Positions 6,000 through 11,305 are shown, counted from the stretch's first letter. The stretch is DNA of 21,530 bases from a virus (IMGVR_UViG_3300044951_001523:1-21530), one strand, 5' to 3'. Program-made: numbers and translations. Notes: generated from the sequence alone by a model not told the origin.

Positions 6000-6014
6000 A
6001 GTAAGTCTTTTGTG

Positions 6015-6086
6015 TTACCACTCATCCGTAACAGTGAACAAGACTGCAAACCCAACCAATACTGCAACCACACACCATGCAAACAT
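6015..6086 (-). CDS. 23-residue membrane peptide
   Basis: MFAWCVVAVLVGFAVLF forms one hydrophobic span, followed by TVTDEW. A strong AAGGAG lies 6 bases before the ATG, which is the main support for such a short gene. It is the third single-span microprotein of this operon (with 6443-6532 and 6529-6612). Function unknown; inner-membrane location is inferred from hydrophobicity. Confidence 0.65.
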   Translation of the reverse strand: MFAWCVVAVLVGFAVLFTVTDEW

Positions 6087-6106
6087 TTTCGTCTCCTTAT
6101 GAATGA

Positions 6107-6430
6107 TTAAGCAGTAAGCCATTGTTCTGCGGTTTGCAGAAGGATGCTTTCTTTTCCGTCATACTCACTGATGCGGAACTTAGCGCCGACGGGAACCCAT
6201 CGCACGGCGAGTCGATCTTCGCCGCTAAAGAACTGAGTAGGATACAATGCTTTAGCATAGGATCTGATCCATTCCCAAGCTGCAAACTTATCGATAGTTG
6301 TATCTTCTAGGATTGCAACGATCTTGGGATCATACAGTAGGTTCTCAATGCCATGCCATGAATACCAGCCGCTGCCGTACTCACAAGAAATGATCACCGC
6401 CACTTGCCCACCTTTGATAACTTTTTCCAT
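6107..6430 (-). CDS. hypothetical phage protein
   Basis: 107 residues beginning MEKVIKGGQVAVIISCEYGSGWYSWHG. Recognisable blocks are GQVAVIIS, the Gly/Trp/Tyr-rich GSGWYSWHG, and RWVPVGAKFRISEYDGKESI. I recall similar small proteins as conserved hypotheticals in other phages but know of no function. AAGGGG upstream of the ATG at 6430. It sits between two groups of membrane microproteins. Confidence 0.75.
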   Translation of the reverse strand: MEKVIKGGQVAVIISCEYGSGWYSWHGIENLLYDPKIVAILEDTTIDKFAAWEWIRSYAKALYPTQFFSGEDRLAVRWVPVGAKFRISEYDGKESILLQTAEQWLTA

Positions 6431-6442
6431 ATCTTATGCCCC

Positions 6443-6532
6443 TTAAAAGAATGATGCGACGAACAATGCCAAATTCATAATCACGAACAGTCCAAGCAGA
6501 CTGATCACTGTTAGATCAACGATGAGTTTCAT
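6443..6532 (-). CDS. 29-residue membrane peptide
   Basis: MKLIVDLTVISLLGLFVIMN followed by LALFVASFF: one continuous hydrophobic span. Its ATG overlaps the TGA of the microprotein gene upstream (6529-6532), so the two are coupled. Function unknown. Confidence 0.6.
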   Translation of the reverse strand: MKLIVDLTVISLLGLFVIMNLALFVASFF

Positions 6533-6612
6533 TGTAGGAACTTAGCCAATCCGATTAGTGTTAGGCCGATTACGGTCATGATAAAAATTGTTCTAGCAGC
6601 TTGTTCAAACAT
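6529..6612 (-). CDS. 27-residue membrane peptide
   Basis: MFEQAARTIFIMTVIGLTLI followed by GLAKFLQ: a short amphipathic start, then a single transmembrane span. AAAGGA lies 6 bases before the ATG, in a leader nearly identical to that of the gene starting at 10968 (AAAAGGAAGCAAGATG). Coupled to the next microprotein by a 4-base overlap. Function unknown. Confidence 0.65.
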   Translation of the reverse strand: MFEQAARTIFIMTVIGLTLIGLAKFLQ

Positions 6613-6632
6613 CTTGCTTCCTTTTGCGTTAT

Positions 6633-6758
6633 TCACTTATTTAGTACGGTATCTGCACAGGACTTGTCATTATAAACCTTGCGCAAAACCCACATAGCAT
6701 CTATTCGGCTAGCAAACCATTTGCTCAATTCCTTTGACTCGTCCTGCAGCAATGTCAT
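6633..6758 (-). CDS. 41-residue hypothetical protein
   Basis: MTLLQDESKELSKWFASRID, then AMWVLRKVYNDKSCADTVLNK. The start at 6758 has AAGGA seven bases upstream; a longer version from 6806 would run back over the preceding RNA ligase remnant and has a poorer site. Helical and amphipathic. Not recognised. Confidence 0.6.
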   Translation of the reverse strand: MTLLQDESKELSKWFASRIDAMWVLRKVYNDKSCADTVLNK

Positions 6759-6786
6759 TTTTTGATCCTTGTTGGGCTCGTCTGTG

Positions 6787-6963
6787 TTATAGACTGAAGT
6801 TTTCATCAACGATTGTTCCGCGGCATTCCTCGAGGTAGTCGTTCCACAGATTGTCGTAGAACACATTCCTCTTGTACTTCAACACGAACAGGCCCGGGGA
6901 CGTTTCACGCATCGTCACCAGCTTCGGGTTTTCCTTGACAAATTTTTGTAATTCTTGCTTCAT
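6787..6963 (-). pseudogene. N-terminal remnant of a T4 Rnl1-like RNA ligase
   Basis: 58 residues starting MKQELQKFVKENPKLVTMRE, then PGLFVLKYKRNVFYDNLWND and YLEECRGTIVDENFSL before a TAA. The LEECRGTIVDE segment corresponds to the LECRG motif of T4 RNA ligase 1-type enzymes, which lies ahead of the catalytic K-x-DG lysine. Everything from that lysine on is missing, and no continuation is visible in the other frames. It is therefore probably a truncated ligase, or a stand-alone domain kept for another role. It begins one base after the stop of the gene upstream and has a weak ribosome site. Confidence 0.65.
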
Positions 6964-6964
6964 T

Positions 6965-7201
6965 TTAAATGTCTATGTTGTTCATCAGTTTGACAAAGTC
7001 CGGGTACTTGATACAGATTCCCGAGTAAGTCGCTTCGTATTCGTTCTGCTCACCGCAGTTGCCTTCGCCCGGGTGAACCCTCTTGATGGAACTCGTAAAG
7101 GACTTGACCAGAGGAGAGAAAACCGACACGTATATGTCATCGACCTGGGCAATGAACATTACATTGTAGATGCTGTCGCACACTTTGACTTCAAATCTCA
7201 T
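6965..7201 (-). CDS. hypothetical phage protein
   Basis: 78 residues beginning MRFEVKVCDSIYNVMFIAQV, strand-rich in the first half, with three cysteines. AGGAG lies 4 bases before the ATG at 7201; the leader from the promoter at 7222-7250 is only about 14 bases. First gene of a unit that runs to 5850. Not recognised. Confidence 0.7.
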   Translation of the reverse strand: MRFEVKVCDSIYNVMFIAQVDDIYVSVFSPLVKSFTSSIKRVHPGEGNCGEQNEYEATYSGICIKYPDFVKLMNNIDI

Positions 7202-7221
7202 AAATCTCCTAGTAAGCGTGT

Positions 7222-7250
7222 ATTATAGCAGAACGGGAATTATTGGTCAA
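7222..7250 (-). promoter_or_regulatory. early promoter
   Basis: TTGACC (7245-7250), 17 bp, TATAAT (7222-7227) with TGC in front on the minus strand. The TGA of the -35 box is the stop codon of the gene at 7247-7438. Drives the eight-gene unit 7201-5850. Confidence 0.87.
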
Positions 7251-7438
7251 CCGACCTCGTCTTCGTCGATCAGCAAGCGATCAGTCGGCTCCGTGCGCCA
7301 CCTGAGTTGAACCGGCTTGTCCAAGAGCAGGGTGTGTTGAACCTTGCCGCCGTATTTCACGCGACTGAGTTCAACGGTGCCAGTAACCTGCTGCCCTTGA
7401 TACATCGCAGTGATCGTCTTGCCTTCTTTGTTCCACAT
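7247..7438 (-). CDS. 63-residue hypothetical protein
   Basis: Begins MWNKEGKTITAMYQGQQVTG, continues TVELSRVKYGGKVQHTLLLD and ends DEDEVG. Alternating strands with Gly turns suggest a small beta-barrel. AAGGA seven bases before the ATG, promoter at 7471-7499. It ends with Gly-stop where GGTTGACC forms the next -35 box. Function unknown. Confidence 0.75.
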   Translation of the reverse strand: MWNKEGKTITAMYQGQQVTGTVELSRVKYGGKVQHTLLLDKPVQLRWRTEPTDRLLIDEDEVG

Positions 7439-7470
7439 AATCTGTTCCTTGTTCTCGACTGTATAAAGCT

Positions 7471-7499
7471 ATTATAGCACAGGAGTGATTTATTGTCAA
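7471..7499 (-). promoter_or_regulatory. early promoter
   Basis: TTGACA (7494-7499), 17 bp, TATAAT (7471-7476), extended TGC. Part of a 42-bp sequence (7458-7499) repeated exactly at 7993-8034. The stop of the gene at 7496-7627 lies in the -35 box. Confidence 0.92.
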
Positions 7500-7627
7500 T
7501 CTTTGGCTTGTTCTTGGACTGTGGTTTTTACTTTGTTGACACCGTTATCCAGCAGTTTAGCAATGCCACTAAAACCTACTGTGGCGATCACAATGCCAAA
7601 TATGGTACCTAAAATAAAGTTTTTCAT
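7496..7627 (-). CDS. 43-residue single-span membrane protein
   Basis: MKNFILGTIFGIVIATVGFS forms a transmembrane span, followed by a short charged tail (DNGVNKVKTT, QEQAKD). No strong ribosome site; the ATG overlaps the TGA of the entericidin-like gene (7624-7627), so the two are co-translated. Its own TGA lies inside the TTGACA of the next promoter. May partner the lipoprotein; function unknown. Confidence 0.65.
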   Translation of the reverse strand: MKNFILGTIFGIVIATVGFSGIAKLLDNGVNKVKTTVQEQAKD

Positions 7628-7773
7628 TTGGTTGTTGATTTAATCCAATTGGACACTGTGTCAGTTCCTGACTTTACATCTTCGCCAGCGCCACGCACTG
7701 CACCAGCTACCGTGCTACAAGCAGAGATAATAGACAACACCACGGGTATCAAAATGTAAAGAAACTTAGTCAT
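7624..7773 (-). CDS. entericidin-like small lipoprotein
   Basis: 49 residues: MTKFLYILIPVVLSIISAC is a signal peptide with lipobox ISA-Cys19. The mature part STVAGAVRGAGEDVKSGTDT follows the entericidin A/B pattern (C-x-TV-x-G-x-G-x-D-x-x-x-G). In enterobacteria EcnA/EcnB are stress-linked membrane lipoproteins, described as antidote and bacteriolytic toxin. A phage copy might alter the envelope or exclude superinfection; that is inference. GAGGAG and AGGAG lie upstream. Coupled by ATGA to a membrane microprotein. Confidence 0.7.
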   Translation of the reverse strand: MTKFLYILIPVVLSIISACSTVAGAVRGAGEDVKSGTDTVSNWIKSTTK

Positions 7774-7787
7774 ATCTCCTGCTCCTC

Positions 7788-7973
7788 TTAGTACGAGTCA
7801 AAGCCCAGATTGTGCATAGCAGCCCGAAAGGGTTCGGGTTCGCCTTCATCCGCAAACAAATAAATAGAGCCTCGTAGGTAATTTGAACACTCGGTTTCAA
7901 AAACCTTGTACGCATCGGCAATGTCGGTCAATGTTTCAACGCGCACAATAAAGTCATTAAGTGTGTTAAGCAT
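7788..7973 (-). CDS. 61-residue hypothetical protein
   Basis: MLNTLNDFIVRVETLTDIAD, acidic, ending AAMHNLGFDSY. The ATG at 7973 has AAGGA seven bases upstream in the standard leader; a GTG seven codons earlier lies inside the leader and is rejected. First gene of the unit driven from 8006-8034. Not recognised. Confidence 0.75.
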   Translation of the reverse strand: MLNTLNDFIVRVETLTDIADAYKVFETECSNYLRGSIYLFADEGEPEPFRAAMHNLGFDSY

Positions 7974-8005
7974 TTTCAATTCCTTATTAATCACTGTATA
8001 AAGCT

Positions 8006-8034
8006 ATTATAGCACAGGAGTGATTTATTGTCAA
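8006..8034 (-). promoter_or_regulatory. early promoter
   Basis: TTGACA (8029-8034), 17 bp, TATAAT (8006-8011), extended TGC, in the second copy of the 42-bp repeat. The preceding gene stops 3 bases upstream of the -35 box (TAG at 8038-8040). Confidence 0.92.
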
Positions 8035-8037
8035 ATC

Positions 8038-8313
8038 CTAGTCACCGCTGTCGATGGTAAATCCCTCAGCACAATGCCGACAAGAGTATGCAGTAAGACA
8101 GCGGCCGATATTTTTGCCTGTGTATTCGTGCAAGCACGCCTCGCCATCTGGGCGAACGGAGACTTTTCCTGTTGCCCTTCCCCATTGATATTGGCCACCG
8201 CAGTTGTTGCAGGGCTTGTGTGTCTTGCCCTTGTTCCAAGAATAGTTGACCTCATCAGCTTCGAGGCTAATTTCCATGGATCCCTGACACTTGGGGCAAA
8301 CTAGCTTACGCAT
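8038..8313 (-). CDS. zinc-ribbon phage protein
   Basis: 91 residues with four Cys clusters: CPKC (6-9), CNNC (35-38), C-x-H (60-62), and Cys72 with C-x-x-C at 78-81. The arrangement looks like two zinc ribbons. The ending, RCLTAYSCRHC and FTIDSGD, is a motif I recall in small phage and bacterial zinc proteins of unknown role. Probably cytoplasmic and either nucleic-acid or protein binding. GAGG precedes the ATG, which shares a base with the TAA of the gene upstream. Confidence 0.75.
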   Translation of the reverse strand: MRKLVCPKCQGSMEISLEADEVNYSWNKGKTHKPCNNCGGQYQWGRATGKVSVRPDGEACLHEYTGKNIGRCLTAYSCRHCAEGFTIDSGD

Positions 8314-8540
8314 TACAGGAACCTCACTGTCTTACGAATAGTTCTATTCAACCGAATAATCTGCATGGTGATCTTATCGGCAGCCATCATAGCGTCATAG
8401 GCCGACACCGAGTTGAGCTTGCGATCCTGTTGAAGGCGGAGAGCGTTGGCCACCAACTCGTCCTTCTTTATCATTTTCTTGACCATATCAGCATCAACTT
8501 CAGCTAACCTACCCGCGACCATCATTTGAACTCGATCCAT
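8313..8540 (-). CDS. helical hypothetical protein
   Basis: 75 residues from the ATG at 8540: MDRVQMMVAGRLAEVDADMV, strongly helical, methionine-rich and basic at the C-terminus (LNRTIRKTVRFL). GGAG lies 6 bases before this ATG in GGAGTTGACAATG, very like the array's GGAGTTGAAGAATG signal. Coupled to the zinc-ribbon gene by TAATG. Not recognised. Confidence 0.75.
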   Translation of the reverse strand: MDRVQMMVAGRLAEVDADMVKKMIKKDELVANALRLQQDRKLNSVSAYDAMMAADKITMQIIRLNRTIRKTVRFL

Positions 8541-8552
8541 TGTCAACTCCGA

Positions 8553-8732
8553 TCAATCGAAATAGTTGCCGGGGCAGCATTGGAACGTGTTTTTTCCAGC
8601 CGGGTCCCAAGCCATGGGATGCAGATCCTTCTTGTCGATCACCTGCCGATTGCACAGTTCCATGGCCTTGAATGCCGTCTCCGCAGAGAACTTGAACTTT
8701 TCAGTACCGACGATGAATGTAAACTCAGACAT
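8553..8732 (-). CDS. 59-residue hypothetical protein
   Basis: MSEFTFIVGTEKFKFSAETA, ending NTFQCCPGNYFD. The start at 8732 is set by AGGAG 6 bases upstream in the repeated leader. The CCPGN ending could form a turn or bind metal with Cys39, but no family is recognised. First gene of the unit driven from 8765-8793. Confidence 0.7.
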   Translation of the reverse strand: MSEFTFIVGTEKFKFSAETAFKAMELCNRQVIDKKDLHPMAWDPAGKNTFQCCPGNYFD

Positions 8733-8736
8733 TTCT

Positions 8737-8795
8737 AACTCCTTACTAATCACTGTATAAAGCTATTATAGCACAGGCACCATTTACTGTCAACC
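8737..8795 (-). repeat. 59-bp exact direct repeat, copy A (promoter plus leader)
   Basis: Identical base for base to 9082-9140. Covers the -35 and -10 boxes, the presumed start site and the leader as far as the ribosome site. The two copies separate different genes, so the whole promoter-leader module has been duplicated or converted. Confidence 0.95.
8765..8793 (-). promoter_or_regulatory. early promoter
   Basis: TTGACA (8788-8793), 17 bp, TATAAT (8765-8770), extended TGC, with the TATAA-N5-TTATA dyad after it. The stop codon of the gene at 8790-9077 is inside the -35 box. Confidence 0.92.
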
Positions 8796-9077
8796 TTCTA
8801 GGAGGTCGATCTGAACGTCAATCTCAGTGCCACGATATCCAGGGCTGTTGCTATCCAACCTCGTTGCTAATCCAGTAGGAATAAGTCGACCGTTTTCTCG
8901 GGCAATACGACGGTCACGCACCAGAGTCTCAGTCACCGTCCACACCGCAATGCAGTGCGCCGAAGTAGCGAACTTGCCGGCAATTTCGCCTACTGTCATA
9001 TAGATGCCCACACCGTTAAGAATCACGCGGATCTTTTGGCTGTTCTTGAGACCGTAGACCAAAGTTTTTGTACGCAT
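8790..9077 (-). CDS. hypothetical protein, possible winged helix
   Basis: 95 residues from the ATG at 9077: MRTKTLVYGLKNSQKIRVIL. The stretch MTVGEIAGKFATSAHCIAVW, followed by TVTETLVRDRRIAREN, has the rhythm of a winged helix-turn-helix (helix, turn, recognition helix, basic wing), so a DNA-binding role is plausible but unproven. Ends LLEG with its TGA inside the next TTGACA. AGGAG 6 bases upstream of the ATG in the repeated leader. Confidence 0.75.
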   Translation of the reverse strand: MRTKTLVYGLKNSQKIRVILNGVGIYMTVGEIAGKFATSAHCIAVWTVTETLVRDRRIARENGRLIPTGLATRLDSNSPGYRGTEIDVQIDLLEG

Positions 9078-9081
9078 TTTC

Positions 9082-9140
9082 AACTCCTTACTAATCACTG
9101 TATAAAGCTATTATAGCACAGGCACCATTTACTGTCAACC
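9082..9140 (-). repeat. 59-bp exact direct repeat, copy B (promoter plus leader)
   Basis: Second copy of the sequence at 8737-8795, 345 bases away. It drives the gene at 8790-9077. Two further pairs of early leaders are exact over 42-44 bp: 7458-7499 with 7993-8034, and 9915-9958 with 10146-10189. Confidence 0.95.
9110..9138 (-). promoter_or_regulatory. early promoter
   Basis: TTGACA (9133-9138), 17 bp, TATAAT (9110-9115), extended TGC. The upstream gene stops at 9147, 8 bases before the -35 box. Confidence 0.92.
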
Positions 9141-9146
9141 AGTTAT

Positions 9147-9323
9147 TTAATAGGTTCCCGGGTTTATTTTGTTGTAGGCATTGAAGAACTCGATCACCCA
9201 TTCCTCTACATCAGTTGTATTGATGCCAGTGCTTTCATCAAGTTCGTGATACCAGCGATATGCGGTGCTGATCGCCAGCATATCGTGTATGGTGTCAAGT
9301 TGATTGGGGGTGAAGTTATACAT
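9147..9323 (-). CDS. 58-residue hypothetical protein
   Basis: Begins MYNFTPNQLDTIHDMLAIST, continues AYRWYHELDESTGINTTDVE and ends KINPGTY. Helical, aromatic-rich and acidic. It lies 24 bases after the preceding stop with only a poor AGG ahead, so its start is less certain than most. No family recognised. Confidence 0.65.
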   Translation of the reverse strand: MYNFTPNQLDTIHDMLAISTAYRWYHELDESTGINTTDVEEWVIEFFNAYNKINPGTY

Positions 9324-9347
9324 TTCAGAGGCCTGTGTATAGGCGGC

Positions 9348-9533
9348 TTAAACAGCCATAATGTCAACTTGGGTATTCATCATATCCAGCCTAGCCGTCC
9401 ACAGACTGAATTCAAACGCCTCGGCCCGTGTCTTGTATTGTTTCAACAGCAGGTCAGCGAGATCGTCAAGTGTTTGACTATTGAGGCTTGCGATTTCGTT
9501 GGCTAGCAGTTCAATTCCGGTCATTGTGTTCAT
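9348..9533 (-). CDS. 61-residue hypothetical protein
   Basis: MNTMTGIELLANEIASLNSQ, then TLDDLADLLLKQYKTRAEAF. Entirely helical. The ATG at 9533 follows the preceding TAA by 2 bases and has no clear ribosome site; an ATG three codons later is equally possible. Probably co-translated with the gene at 9536-9895. The central QTLDDLADLLLKQ is reminiscent of the FAELIVxEC helix of the paralog family, but Cys is missing. Confidence 0.65.
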   Translation of the reverse strand: MNTMTGIELLANEIASLNSQTLDDLADLLLKQYKTRAEAFEFSLWTARLDMMNTQVDIMAV

Positions 9534-9535
9534 TT

Positions 9536-9895
9536 TTAAACTGCCCGATTAAAGTAGCCATATGGGAGACCCTTTTTGTAGCAGAAGTACTCGGGGTCGC
9601 CCTCGGCTTCAGCTTCCCGCATCAACCAAGCAATCACACGCTCCCGGTTTGTAGCAGTGGTCAAAAGATTGGCCACGCTGTCTTCAAACTTGAGGATAGC
9701 CCTAGCCTCATCTTCCTTGCGAGCGGTTTCGCTGGCCTCGATAACACGCTCCAACTCATCCAACGCATCGTTGAATTGGACCTCAGTCCAAGAGTCAGTG
9801 TTGATACCACGAGGACGAACGCCATATGCGTCTTTATACATATCCCAATACACGCAATAAAGTTCGTCACGCTTGGTCATAGATGTCGAGTTCAT
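9536..9895 (-). CDS. conserved phage protein of unknown function
   Basis: 119 residues. The pattern KRDELYCVYWDMYKDAYGVR followed by PRG, then SWTEVQFNDAL, a long charged helix, and KKGLPYGYFNRAV at the end is one I recall from many phages and prophages, always uncharacterised. AAGGA seven bases before the ATG at 9895; promoter at 9928-9956. It leads a three-gene unit ending at 9147. Confidence 0.8.
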   Translation of the reverse strand: MNSTSMTKRDELYCVYWDMYKDAYGVRPRGINTDSWTEVQFNDALDELERVIEASETARKEDEARAILKFEDSVANLLTTATNRERVIAWLMREAEAEGDPEYFCYKKGLPYGYFNRAV

Positions 9896-9927
9896 TTCCA
9901 GTTCCTTATTTCTTACTGTATAAAGAT

Positions 9928-9956
9928 ATTATAGCACAGGAGCCATTTATTGTCAA
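9928..9956 (-). promoter_or_regulatory. early promoter
   Basis: TTGACA (9951-9956), 17 bp, TATAAT (9928-9933), extended TGC. Part of a 44-bp sequence repeated exactly at 10146-10189. The stop of the gene at 9953-10126 is in the -35 box. Confidence 0.92.
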
Positions 9957-10126
9957 CCGATATATTCAGCCCAAACTCGGTATTCGCCCATGCTGAAGAT
10001 GTCAGTGATAAACTTCAGCCCGGTTTTGCTCAGGAATTCCCTGGCTACCTTTTCGGCTTGCTCTGATGGCGCTTGAAGGACGGTGATGCGTTGACTGTCA
10101 GTACCAATAACGATTACATTGACCAT
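9953..10126 (-). CDS. 57-residue hypothetical protein
   Basis: MVNVIVIGTDSQRITVLQAP, a helix AEKVAREFLSKTG, then strands ending YRVWAEYIG: a compact beta-alpha-beta layout. AAGGAG lies 6 bases before the ATG at 10126. Single-gene unit between two exact promoter repeats; its Gly-stop coincides with the next -35 box. Function unknown. Confidence 0.75.
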   Translation of the reverse strand: MVNVIVIGTDSQRITVLQAPSEQAEKVAREFLSKTGLKFITDIFSMGEYRVWAEYIG

Positions 10127-10158
10127 TTGCTGCTCCTTGTTTCTCACTGTATAAAGAT

Positions 10159-10187
10159 ATTATAGCACAGGAGCCATTTATTGTCAA
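10159..10187 (-). promoter_or_regulatory. early promoter
   Basis: TTGACA (10182-10187), 17 bp, TATAAT (10159-10164), extended TGC, in copy two of the 44-bp repeat. The preceding gene stops 4 bases upstream (TGA at 10192-10194). Confidence 0.92.
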
Positions 10188-10191
10188 CCTA

Positions 10192-10386
10192 TCATCCCAG
10201 GACCTCTTGCCTACGAAGCAGGGCCCACTCGCCATCCAACTGGCATCGCAGGTCGTTTAGGATTTGACTGTAAGTCCAGTTTGGGTGCGCATTGTGCGTT
10301 ATCTTCTGCTCTAGATCAATCACCAGCAACAAGGCGTCGATTGCGGCTTGCAGATAATTCACCAATCGTTGTTGATCTGTAATCAT
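10192..10386 (-). CDS. 64-residue helical hypothetical protein
   Basis: MITDQQRLVNYLQAAIDALL, ending LLRRQEVLG. Two long helices separated by THNAHPNWTYSQ. The ATG overlaps the paralog's TGA (10383-10386), and the GGAG for it lies in that gene's GVSR tail. Not recognised. Confidence 0.7.
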   Translation of the reverse strand: MITDQQRLVNYLQAAIDALLLVIDLEQKITHNAHPNWTYSQILNDLRCQLDGEWALLRRQEVLG

Positions 10387-10598
10387 CGTGATACTCCGTA
10401 TCGTTGTGCCAGTTGACGAATAGTTTCAATGCGGGCCGGCCCCAGTGTATCGTCATTAGTCAATTCACCCAGTAAGTCAAACACAATCAACTCGGCGAAC
10501 TTTGTTTCCCACTCAATATCATAGAATTTATCGCCAAAATAGTATTTGTCACACCAGGCATCGGCCTCTATAGCTATCTTGCGAATTCGGTCGTTCAT
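10383..10598 (-). CDS. FAELIVxEC-family protein outside the main array
   Basis: 71 residues from the ATG at 10598: start MNDRIRKIAIEADAW, core TKFAELIVFDLLGEL (the E-C pair is replaced by D-L), tail LAQRYGVSR. The tail codons GGAGTATCACGATGA still provide GGAG and the overlapping ATG although only Gly-Val of the peptide motif is kept. That supports selection on the DNA signal. Function unknown. Confidence 0.8.
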   Translation of the reverse strand: MNDRIRKIAIEADAWCDKYYFGDKFYDIEWETKFAELIVFDLLGELTNDDTLGPARIETIRQLAQRYGVSR

Positions 10599-10798
10599 TC
10601 CCACTTCTCCTCATATGCTATATAGGTATCACGATCCCCATTATATCTTGTCCAAGCATCATCAGCGGCCCTGCCTGGAGTATCTCCATAACCACGCAAT
10701 TGATAGCGGGTCATACATTCGTCGTCTGCCCAATCCAAAAAAGCGCGGAAATCATCTCCACCCTTACATTGAATCGTGATATTCAAAAAGTGAATCAT
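10595..10798 (-). CDS. 67-residue hypothetical phage protein
   Basis: MIHFLNITIQCKGGDDFRAF, then RYQLRGYGDTPGRAADDAWT and ending YIAYEEKWE. The RGYGDTPxxAADDAW block is one I recall from other phage hypotheticals. Sits between two FAELIVxEC paralogs, with ATGA overlaps at both ends; its own EEKWE tail (GAGGAGAAGTGGGAATGA) supplies GGAG for the next gene, using different residues to the same end. Confidence 0.75.
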   Translation of the reverse strand: MIHFLNITIQCKGGDDFRAFLDWADDECMTRYQLRGYGDTPGRAADDAWTRYNGDRDTYIAYEEKWE

Positions 10799-10968
10799 TC
10801 TTCAACTCCGAAATGTTTCCTAATTGCCATAGCATCAATCTCTCTTAGTTGATTGCAACATTCCTGCACAATCAACTGGGCGAACTTATCTAGCTTAGTC
10901 GGAACGCCTGTTGGATTGTGGACTAGCAGTCCAGCTTCGCGGGCAAGTTCTAGAATTCGTTCGTTCAT
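10795..10968 (-). CDS. short FAELIVxEC-family protein outside the main array
   Basis: 57 residues, the shortest complete member: start MNERILELAREAGLL, core DKFAQLIVQECCNQL, tail AIRKHFGVEE. The variable segment is almost absent, so the family minimum appears to be start, core and tail. AAGGA 6 bases before the ATG at 10968; promoter at 10999-11027. Function unknown. Confidence 0.85.
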   Translation of the reverse strand: MNERILELAREAGLLVHNPTGVPTKLDKFAQLIVQECCNQLREIDAMAIRKHFGVEE

Positions 10969-10998
10969 CTTGCTTCCTTTTGCGTTGTTCATGTGTGT

Positions 10999-11027
10999 AT
11001 TATAGCAAGGATCTTAGAGCTTGTCAA
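10999..11027 (-). promoter_or_regulatory. early promoter
   Basis: TTGACA (11022-11027), 17 bp, TATAAT (10999-11004), preceded by TTGC. The stop of the gene at 11024-11269 is in the -35 box. The spacer differs from the main repeat type. Confidence 0.88.
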
Positions 11028-11269
11028 CCGTATTGGGTGAAGCCAAAAGTTTTGAGGTCTTCCCATGTCAGCTCACGGTCCAGGGCCAACACGGCATTGA
11101 ACTTGTCCTCAGCTTCGGGACCTGTGTAGCTGAGTTCCCAGCCAACAGGCCCGCCTAAATGACAGCACAGATCCCCATCTTCAAACCTGAACAAGGAGAG
11201 TCTGATATAACGGTCGTCATAGAGAACGTGCAGGTCCTGATAGAATCTGATGTAGCATTGTTTGTTCAT
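11024..11269 (-). CDS. 81-residue hypothetical protein
   Basis: MNKQCYIRFYQDLHVLYDDR, then strands (YIRLSLFRFEDGDLCCHLGG) and a C-terminal helix-turn ending FGFTQYG. AAGGAG before the ATG at 11269 decides this start over an in-frame ATG 22 codons earlier that lies beyond the promoter. Likely a small alpha/beta protein; not recognised. Gly-stop merges with the next -35 box. Confidence 0.75.
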   Translation of the reverse strand: MNKQCYIRFYQDLHVLYDDRYIRLSLFRFEDGDLCCHLGGPVGWELSYTGPEAEDKFNAVLALDRELTWEDLKTFGFTQYG

Positions 11270-11305
11270 ATTCGCTCCTTGTTGCTTTCTTGATTTGATA
11301 GAACC

